From Rhodospirillaceae bacterium SYSU D60007 (GTDB lineage Bacteria > Pseudomonadota > Alphaproteobacteria > Reyranellales > Reyranellaceae): a stretch of DNA of 64,000 bases. Position 1 is the stretch's first letter. Every line of letters starts with the position of its first letter. The stretch spans positions 1 through 64,000 of the forward strand of contig QOCQ01000008.1 in NCBI GenBank assembly GCA_003574685.1. Reading direction: 5' to 3'. Below, piece after piece: positions 58,171 to 64,000 of the stretch. A program made the translations under genes and the position numbers. The notes beneath the pieces are model-generated. The model was given only the letters and a program-made list of their open reading frames with translations. It searched no databases and had not been told where the DNA came from.

Positions 58171-59424
58171 ATGTCCTTGTCCTGGCTTGCCTCCAACCCA
58201 CGCGCCCGTCGCAACCGTCCGTATGGCCCTGCGCAGCGCACCATCGTCACTGCCGAGGACCCTGACGCCCTCGTGGCCACGCTCGACGCCTGTCCGATGC
58301 ACCGCCCCACGCCGCTCCATGCCTTGCCGGCGTTGGCGCGCCGCCTTGGTCTGGACAGCGTCTATGTCAAAGATGAGGCACAGCGTTTCGGATTCGGCGC
58401 TTTCAAGGCGCTGGGCGGCGTGTTCGCCGTTGGTTCGATCCTGTGCCGTCACCTCGCCGGGGCCGGGCGGCCGGCAGTCGATTTCGCGGAGCTTGCCCGC
58501 GGGGCGCATCGCGACCTGACCGCGAGCATGGTGTTTACCACCGCCAGCTCGGGCAATCATGGCCGTTCCGTCGCCGCCGGCGCGAAGCTGTTCGGCAGCC
58601 GCTGCGTCATCTTCCTGCCTGGCTTCACCAGCGCGGAGAAGGAAGCGGCCATCCGGGCGCGGGGCGCCGAGGTTGTCCGCGTCGAGGGCGACTACGAAGC
58701 CGCCGTGGCCCGCTGCCGGACCGTGGCGGCCGAGCAGGGCTGGATCATCGTTTCGGATACGTCGTGGGATGGCTACAGCGACATTCCGCGAGACGTTCTG
58801 CGCGGCTACACCGTGCTGGCGCATGAGGCGCTGGCGCAGTTCCTGATGTTGGCCGAAGCCTCGCCGCCCACCCATGTTTTTGTGCAGGCCGGCGTCGGGG
58901 GTCTCGCGGCCGCGGTGATCGGTGTGTTGTGGGAGAAGCTGGGTGAGGCGCGGCCGCGCTTCATTGTGGTGGAACCGCAGAGCGCGGATTGCTGGTTTCA
59001 GAGCAATCTTGCGGGCCGGCCGGCATTGGCCAGCGGCGATGCGCGCACGGTGATGGGTGGCCTGGCCTGTCGCGAAATCTCACCCGACGTCTGGCCATTG
59101 ATCGGTCTGGGGGCCGACTGGTTCATGACCATTCCGGAAGACGCGGTACCGTCGGCCATGCGACAGATGGCCCGCCCGGAACCCCCTGATCCCCTGATCG
59201 TTGCCGGGCCATCAGGCTGCACCGGCATGGCCGCCCTGTTGCGCGTGACGGATGACGCGACCGCAAGAACCGCGCTCGGCCTTGATGGTGCAGCACGCGT
59301 GATGCTGATCAACAGCGAAGGCGCATCGGGCGAGCCCGCGTTCTTCGAACAGGCCACGGGCCTGACGGTTGAAGCGGCAGCGGCCAGGATGACCTCTTCC
59401 TCTCAGGCAAGGAGTCCGGGATGA
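58171..59424 (+). CDS. Diaminopropionate ammonia-lyase-like PLP enzyme
   Basis: A PLP-dependent fold II enzyme of 417 residues, closest to diaminopropionate ammonia-lyase (DpaL/YgeX), which converts 2,3-diaminopropionate to pyruvate and ammonia. Lys79 in [11 protein letters not shown] is the PLP lysine, and [13 protein letters not shown] is the glycine loop. An ATG at 58171 has no strong ribosome site; the longer frame from 58132 adds 13 residues. It overlaps the next gene by four bases (ATGA). Serine/threonine dehydratase activity is the main alternative. Confidence 0.82.
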   Translation: MSLSWLASNPRARRNRPYGPAQRTIVTAEDPDALVATLDACPMHRPTPLHALPALARRLGLDSVYVKDEAQRFGFGAFKALGGVFAVGSILCRHLAGAGRPAVDFAELARGAHRDLTASMVFTTASSGNHGRSVAAGAKLFGSRCVIFLPGFTSAEKEAAIRARGAEVVRVEGDYEAAVARCRTVAAEQGWIIVSDTSWDGYSDIPRDVLRGYTVLAHEALAQFLMLAEASPPTHVFVQAGVGGLAAAVIGVLWEKLGEARPRFIVVEPQSADCWFQSNLAGRPALASGDARTVMGGLACREISPDVWPLIGLGADWFMTIPEDAVPSAMRQMARPEPPDPLIVAGPSGCTGMAALLRVTDDATARTALGLDGAARVMLINSEGASGEPAFFEQATGLTVEAAAARMTSSSQARSPG

Positions 59425-61487
59425 CGACCAGCGAAGGCCGGAACCGGCTTGCCGAAGAAACAAGCCCCTATTTGCTGCAGCACGCCGACAATCCCGTGCA
59501 CTGGTGGCCATGGGGCGAAGCGGCGCTGGCGGAAGCGCGGCGGCTTGACCGTCCGATCCTGCTGTCAGTGGGCTATGCCGCCTGCCACTGGTGCCATGTC
59601 ATGGCGCACGAAAGCTTCGAGAACGCCGATGTCGCGCAGGTGATGAACGAGCTGTTCATCAACATCAAGGTGGACCGCGAGGAGCGTCCCGACATCGATG
59701 CGATCTACCAGCAGGCGCTGGCCCTGCTGGGTCAACAGGGCGGCTGGCCCCTGACGATGTTCTGCACCAGCGGCGGCGAGCCGTTCTGGGGCGGCACCTA
59801 TTTTCCGCAGCCGGCCAAATACGGCAGGCCCTCTTTCACCGACATCCTGCACGGTGTTGCCGATGCCTGGCGTGACAAGAAGGATGCTATCGAGCAGAAC
59901 CGGACGGCGTTGCTGGAAGCGCTCAGGGAACGAGCCCGCAGCCAGGCGCTGGAGGCAATCCCGGGCACGGTGCTGCTGTCGCCGGCGTTGTTCGCCCAGG
60001 CCGCGACCCGCCTGGCCCAGGAGGTCGACATGGTGTGGGGCGGTTTTGGCCAGGCGCCGAAATTCCCCAGCCCCTATGTCTTTGAGCGCCTGTGGCGAAG
60101 CTGGCTGGCAGGCGGCCGGCGCGAGGCAAAGCTGTTCGATGCGGTGACCGTCACGCTGGACCGCATGTGCCAGGGCGGCATCTACGATCATCTCGGCGGT
60201 GGTTTTGCCCGCTACGCCACCGACAGCGAATGGCTGATCCCGCACTTCGAGAAGATGCTCTATGACAACGCGCAGCTCATAGACCTGCTCACCCTTGTCT
60301 GGCAGGAGACGAAAAGTCCCCTCTACCGCAGCCGGATCGCCGAAACCTGCGACTGGGTCCTGCGCGAGATGATTGCTGCCAACGGGGCGTTCGCAGCTAC
60401 TTACGATGCTGACAGCGAAGGCGAGGAGGGCAAGTTCTACGTCTGGCGTGGCAAAGAGATCGACGCCGTGCTGAGCGCGGAGGACAGCCTGTTCTTTCGC
60501 CGCATCTACGACGTGCGCGACGAAGGCAACTGGGAACACGGCAACAATATCCTGCATCGCAATCGCCGTCCGCCGTTGCTGTCCGACGAAGACGAGGCGC
60601 GGCTCGCGGCCCTGAGGCAGAAGCTCAAGGCCGTGCGCGACAAGCGCGTCTGGCCGGGCTGGGACGACAAGGTGCTTGCCGACTGGAACGGTTTGATGAT
60701 CGCGGCGCTGGCCAACGCCGGCGCCGTGTTCGGTCGCCCTGACTGGCGCGATGCAGCGCTGCGTGCTTTCGACGCAATATGGCGCGACATGCGCGGCGAT
60801 GATGGTCGGCTGCTGCATTCCTGGCGCAACGGTACGGCCCGGCACCGCGGCACGCTTGATGATCACGCGAATATGGCACGGGCCGCGCTGGCGCTGTTCG
60901 AGACCGACGGCGAGTCGCGCCATCTGGAAGCGGCGCGACTTCTGGTCGAAGCGCTTGACGCGCATTTCCATGATACGTCCGGTGGCGGCTATTTCTTCAC
61001 CGCCGCCGACGCGGCGGATGTGATCGTTCGCCGCAAGGATGCGCACGATAACGCGGTACCTTCCGGCAACGGCACCATGGTCGGCGTGCTGGCGCGTCTT
61101 TGGGCGCTCACGGGGGAGGAGCGCTTTCGCGATCGCGCCGAGGAGGTGGTCGCCGCCTTCGCCGGCGAGGTCGAACGCAACTTCTTCCCGCTGATGACGC
61201 TCATGAACAATGCGGAACTGTTGCAGGCGCTAACTGAGGTGGTCATCATCGGATCCCCCGTCGACCCCGCTACAGGCGCCCTGACGGCCGTCGTCCACAG
61301 TCGCTCGCTACCCAACAAGGTGATGCGTTCGCTCTCCCCCGACGCGGTCCTGCCGCCGGGCCATCCCGCCGCCGGCAAGGGTCTCGTGGACGGCCGGCCC
61401 GCAGCCTATGTCTGCCGCGAGATGGCCTGCTCGGCACCGGTCGTTGAGCCAACGGAGCTCGCCGCCGCGCTGGAGCAGCGAGTCTAA
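59421..61487 (+). CDS. Thioredoxin-domain/glycosidase-like protein (YyaL, SSP411 family)
   Basis: A 688-residue two-domain protein. The N-terminal thioredoxin-like domain ([21 protein letters not shown]) has a C-H-W-C active site at Cys55-Cys58, followed by [21 protein letters not shown]. The C-terminal half is an (alpha/alpha)6 barrel resembling N-acylglucosamine 2-epimerases and glycosidases ([25 protein letters not shown]). The biochemical function is unknown; thiol redox or cellobiose-epimerase-like activity has been proposed for relatives. Overlaps the upstream lyase, so they are coupled. Confidence 0.88.
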   Translation: MTTSEGRNRLAEETSPYLLQHADNPVHWWPWGEAALAEARRLDRPILLSVGYAACHWCHVMAHESFENADVAQVMNELFINIKVDREERPDIDAIYQQALALLGQQGGWPLTMFCTSGGEPFWGGTYFPQPAKYGRPSFTDILHGVADAWRDKKDAIEQNRTALLEALRERARSQALEAIPGTVLLSPALFAQAATRLAQEVDMVWGGFGQAPKFPSPYVFERLWRSWLAGGRREAKLFDAVTVTLDRMCQGGIYDHLGGGFARYATDSEWLIPHFEKMLYDNAQLIDLLTLVWQETKSPLYRSRIAETCDWVLREMIAANGAFAATYDADSEGEEGKFYVWRGKEIDAVLSAEDSLFFRRIYDVRDEGNWEHGNNILHRNRRPPLLSDEDEARLAALRQKLKAVRDKRVWPGWDDKVLADWNGLMIAALANAGAVFGRPDWRDAALRAFDAIWRDMRGDDGRLLHSWRNGTARHRGTLDDHANMARAALALFETDGESRHLEAARLLVEALDAHFHDTSGGGYFFTAADAADVIVRRKDAHDNAVPSGNGTMVGVLARLWALTGEERFRDRAEEVVAAFAGEVERNFFPLMTLMNNAELLQALTEVVIIGSPVDPATGALTAVVHSRSLPNKVMRSLSPDAVLPPGHPAAGKGLVDGRPAAYVCREMACSAPVVEPTELAAALEQRV

Positions 61488-61536
61488 GGCAATACCTGTC
61501 AATTTGGGACGTGCCAACGGCACGCTTCAGGCAGCG

Positions 61537-64000
61537 ATGTCTTCGATTATGATGACGCGCCCGCTGCGGTTTGTGTACATGCCCAGGTCTGTCTGCCACT
61601 TCCTCCTCGCCTGTCTTCTGGGGCTGGTCTGTCCGCCGCTTTCCGTGGCGCAGACGCCGCCTGCTACGCTGGGCGAAAAGCCCTTCACGTCGCTGGCCGA
61701 GATCTGGCTGCGCTCGCTGGATCGTCTCGTGCAGGAAGCGAGCCGCCCCGATTTGATCGATGCGGAAGTCGAGCGCCTGCGCAATGAAGCCACGGCCATC
61801 CGGCAGGCGGCGACTCTGGCCGCGAGCCAGGCCCGCAACGAGGCGGCGGCGTTGCGCACCTTGCTTGCGCCGCTGGAAGTGCAACCAGATCGCACACCGG
61901 GCGCAGACCCGAAGGCACCGGCAGGGCAACCTACGGATCAGCCTGGTGAACCCGACGCGGTACGCCAGCAGCGTGAGCGGCTGCGCAGCGATCTTGCGCT
62001 GGTCGAAGGGCGGATCAAGCAGGCCGAGCTGGTCATTGCCCGCGCTGACTTGCTGATCGCACAGCTTGCCAAGGCGCGCAGCGACCGCTTTGCGCGCACG
62101 GTGCTGACCAGGGGACCTTCGCCCCTGTCGCCATCGGCATGGCTGCAGTCAGGCGACGGTGTTGCCGCCGTGTGGACAACCCAGGCCGCCTCCTGGCGCG
62201 CTCTGGTGTCTTCGGGTGTTCTGGGTGCCGCCTTGTTTGAGGCTCGCACCATCGCCAGCCTCGTTGGGCTGATTGCTGCCTGGGCAGGCCTTGCCTGGCT
62301 GCGTCGCCGCCATCACTCCAGCGTGCACACCGGGATCGAGCCGTCCTATCGGGAACGCGTGCTGGCGGCCGCGCTGGATGGCATGGGGATGGTGGCATTG
62401 CCGGTGCTGGCGATCCTGCTGGTGCTTTCGTGGCTGCCCTCGCCACAATCGGATGCGGCGCTGCGCCCGGCCCTGGGATTTCTCGTCAGCGTGGCGCACA
62501 ACGCCATCTTCTTCCTCATCGTCTATGGTCTTTCCGAGGCGAGTCTCACCCCGAAGCGCCCCACCTGGCGGTTGCTGCCGTTTGCCGCGCACAGCGCGAC
62601 CATGTTTTGTAACGGCATCCAGCGGCTGGCCGGATTCGCTGCACTTGCCGGCATGATTCTCGCCCTCATTCCTGGGCTGGATGGCGGCGCGGACATCCAA
62701 GGGCTCGTGGCAATGGCAGGCCTTCTCTACGCAGCGGGCCTGTTCGTATTTGCCTGGCCGGTTCTGCGCTCGGATGCCTGGCAGTCCAGCGAGCAGGCTG
62801 ACGAGGGAACGCCGCGGCTGATTGGCGGCTACTCATGGCTGCTCGGCCGCCTGATCCTGACAGTGCTCCTCGCCTGCATCCTTGGTGCGGCACTCCTCGG
62901 CTATTCGCGGCTTGCCATCCACGCCGGCGACGCATTGCTGGATTCGCTGCTCGTCGTATTCCTGGCGATGACGGTGCATGCCCTCGTCTATGACCTCGTG
63001 GATGCAGTTGGAGCGCCGGATACACCGCCGGGACGCTGGCTGCGACGCGCCTTCGGCCTGGCGCCGGACGCCGCGATCCATGGCCGCTTTGTCGTCGTCC
63101 TGCTGGTCGATCTGGTGCTGCTGGCCTCGCTCGCGATGATCCTGCCGATCCTGTGGGGCGCCAACCCGGACGAGGTCGCCGACAAGGTCGCCGCTTTCTT
63201 CGCCGGCTTCTCGATCGGGCAACACCGGATTTCACCGGTCGACATCGTTGTGGCGCTGCTGGTGTTCGTCGCGGTCTTGGGCGTCGTCCGCGTCGCGCGT
63301 GCCACCTTGCGTGATCGCGTGATGGCACCCATGCAGATGCAGGATGACATCCGCCTCTCGATCGATGCCGTCCTGAACTACACCGGCATCGTCGTGGCCG
63401 TCCTGCTGGCGATCACAGCGCTGGGCATCGACTTTACAAACCTGGCGCTGATCGTCGGCGCTCTCTCGGTCGGCATAGGGCTGGGCCTGCAGAATCTCGC
63501 CAACAACACCATCTCCGGCGTGGTCCTGCTGCTGGAGCGGCCCATCAGGGTGGGGGACCGTGTCACCGTCGGGCCGCACGACGGGATCGTGCGGCGCATC
63601 AATGTGCGCGCCACCGAAATCGTGACGGGACAGCGCGCCACCGTGATCGTTCCGAACAGCCAGTTTCTTCAGAACGCCTTCGTCAACTGGACGCACGCCG
63701 AGAATGTCGGACGGCTCGACGTGCCCGTGACCATCGTCCACGGCAGCGACCCTGACCGGATCGAGACTGCGCTCCGGCAAGCGGCAGAAGAGAACCCGCA
63801 TGTCGTCCCGGTTCCGCGGCCAGTGGTCATGTTCAAGGCCATCGGCGCGCTCGGCCTGGAGTTCGAGTTGCGCTGCCACCTCGACAATCCGGCCAATACG
63901 ATCACGGCACAAAGCATGCTGCACCGCGCCGTGCTGGCAAGGCTGGCCGAAGCCGGTATAGCCGTGGTCTCAACCGCGCCGGTCCAGCCCCCGCCGCCGC
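61537..64000 (+). CDS. DUF3772/MscS mechanosensitive channel, 3'-truncated by window end
   Basis: The first 821 codons of a large MscK/MscS-type channel, with no stop before 64000. The N terminus is a signal peptide (ending LSVAQ), then a DUF3772 periplasmic coiled region (LDRLVQEASRPDLIDAEVE and LIKQAEL-type segments), several membrane segments from about residue 230, and the MscS core near the end: LGIDFTNLALIVGALSVGIG, LGLQNLANNTISGVVLLLE, and PIRVGDRVTVG. The starts at 61537, 61549 and 61579 are all possible. These channels release solutes during osmotic downshock. It follows the YyaL gene by about 50 bases. Confidence 0.85.
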   Translation, partial: MSSIMMTRPLRFVYMPRSVCHFLLACLLGLVCPPLSVAQTPPATLGEKPFTSLAEIWLRSLDRLVQEASRPDLIDAEVERLRNEATAIRQAATLAASQARNEAAALRTLLAPLEVQPDRTPGADPKAPAGQPTDQPGEPDAVRQQRERLRSDLALVEGRIKQAELVIARADLLIAQLAKARSDRFARTVLTRGPSPLSPSAWLQSGDGVAAVWTTQAASWRALVSSGVLGAALFEARTIASLVGLIAAWAGLAWLRRRHHSSVHTGIEPSYRERVLAAALDGMGMVALPVLAILLVLSWLPSPQSDAALRPALGFLVSVAHNAIFFLIVYGLSEASLTPKRPTWRLLPFAAHSATMFCNGIQRLAGFAALAGMILALIPGLDGGADIQGLVAMAGLLYAAGLFVFAWPVLRSDAWQSSEQADEGTPRLIGGYSWLLGRLILTVLLACILGAALLGYSRLAIHAGDALLDSLLVVFLAMTVHALVYDLVDAVGAPDTPPGRWLRRAFGLAPDAAIHGRFVVVLLVDLVLLASLAMILPILWGANPDEVADKVAAFFAGFSIGQHRISPVDIVVALLVFVAVLGVVRVARATLRDRVMAPMQMQDDIRLSIDAVLNYTGIVVAVLLAITALGIDFTNLALIVGALSVGIGLGLQNLANNTISGVVLLLERPIRVGDRVTVGPHDGIVRRINVRATEIVTGQRATVIVPNSQFLQNAFVNWTHAENVGRLDVPVTIVHGSDPDRIETALRQAAEENPHVVPVPRPVVMFKAIGALGLEFELRCHLDNPANTITAQSMLHRAVLARLAEAGIAVVSTAPVQPPPP

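Overview
The window is a gene-dense, high-GC stretch of chromosome (roughly two-thirds G+C by eye) from an alphaproteobacterium. The cluster mnmE / mnmG-rsmG-parA-parB / holA-lptE / leuS, the two parS sites beside rsmG, the hisA-hisF-hisE genes, a DUF6489 gene and the number of CoA-transferase and branched-chain-type ABC transporter genes fit a Rhodospirillales-like lineage. The genus is not determinable from the sequence alone. I see no rRNA, tRNA, CRISPR array or prophage block, and no gene-free gap longer than about 260 bases.

Layout. 1-259: a short 23-bp-period repeat that may be an insertion-sequence end, then a possible Fur-controlled promoter. 260-2329: TonB-dependent receptor. 2494-7125: a complete five-gene branched-chain amino acid/amide ABC importer (livG, livF, binding protein, livH, livM). 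7141-11834: mnmG-rsmG-parA-parB with two parS sites in the rsmG 5' end. 11937-18722: a frameshifted secreted protein, an NAD-dependent epimerase, a class III cyclase, a HAD enzyme, and holA-lptE. 18787-25043: tamA-tamB. 25047-30466: leuS, mnmE, DUF2244, nth. 30572-34740: CoA transferase, HtrA-like protease, DUF2000, a twice-frameshifted AraC regulator, and a 27-residue membrane peptide that is too short for routine gene calling.

34859-41663: core-MetE-like protein, then a minus-strand run of purH, an ImmA/IrrE metallopeptidase, a divergent class III nucleotidyl cyclase and an MBL-fold hydrolase, with ilvA upstream. 41660-44901: a CaiB/BaiF CoA transferase divergent from scoA-scoB-SRPBCC. 45006-51395: an RND pump permease, a MITE-like element, and a divergent emrB / marR-emrA drug-efflux locus. 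51386-56372: YgjP-like peptidase and hisA, hisF, hisE, with an ECF sigma/anti-sigma pair lodged between hisA and hisF. 56421-58068: OmpA-like protein, thioredoxin-like ferredoxin, DUF6489. 58171-64000: diaminopropionate ammonia-lyase-like enzyme, a YyaL-type thioredoxin-domain protein, and the start of a DUF3772/MscS mechanosensitive channel cut by the window end.

The most interesting candidate system is the tight minus-strand cassette at 35883-38597 (ImmA/IrrE peptidase, nucleotidyl cyclase, MBL-fold hydrolase). The cyclase keeps the residues expected for metal and purine binding but has Asp where class III cyclases have the transition-state Asn, and it carries a C-terminal Cys cluster. A signal synthase, a possible signal-degrading or effector hydrolase and a regulatory peptidase in one transcript suggest a signalling or stress/defence module. 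That function is inference. Three single-base indels in otherwise coherent genes (near 12280, 33938 and 34078) should be checked as possible sequencing errors before those genes are called pseudogenes.
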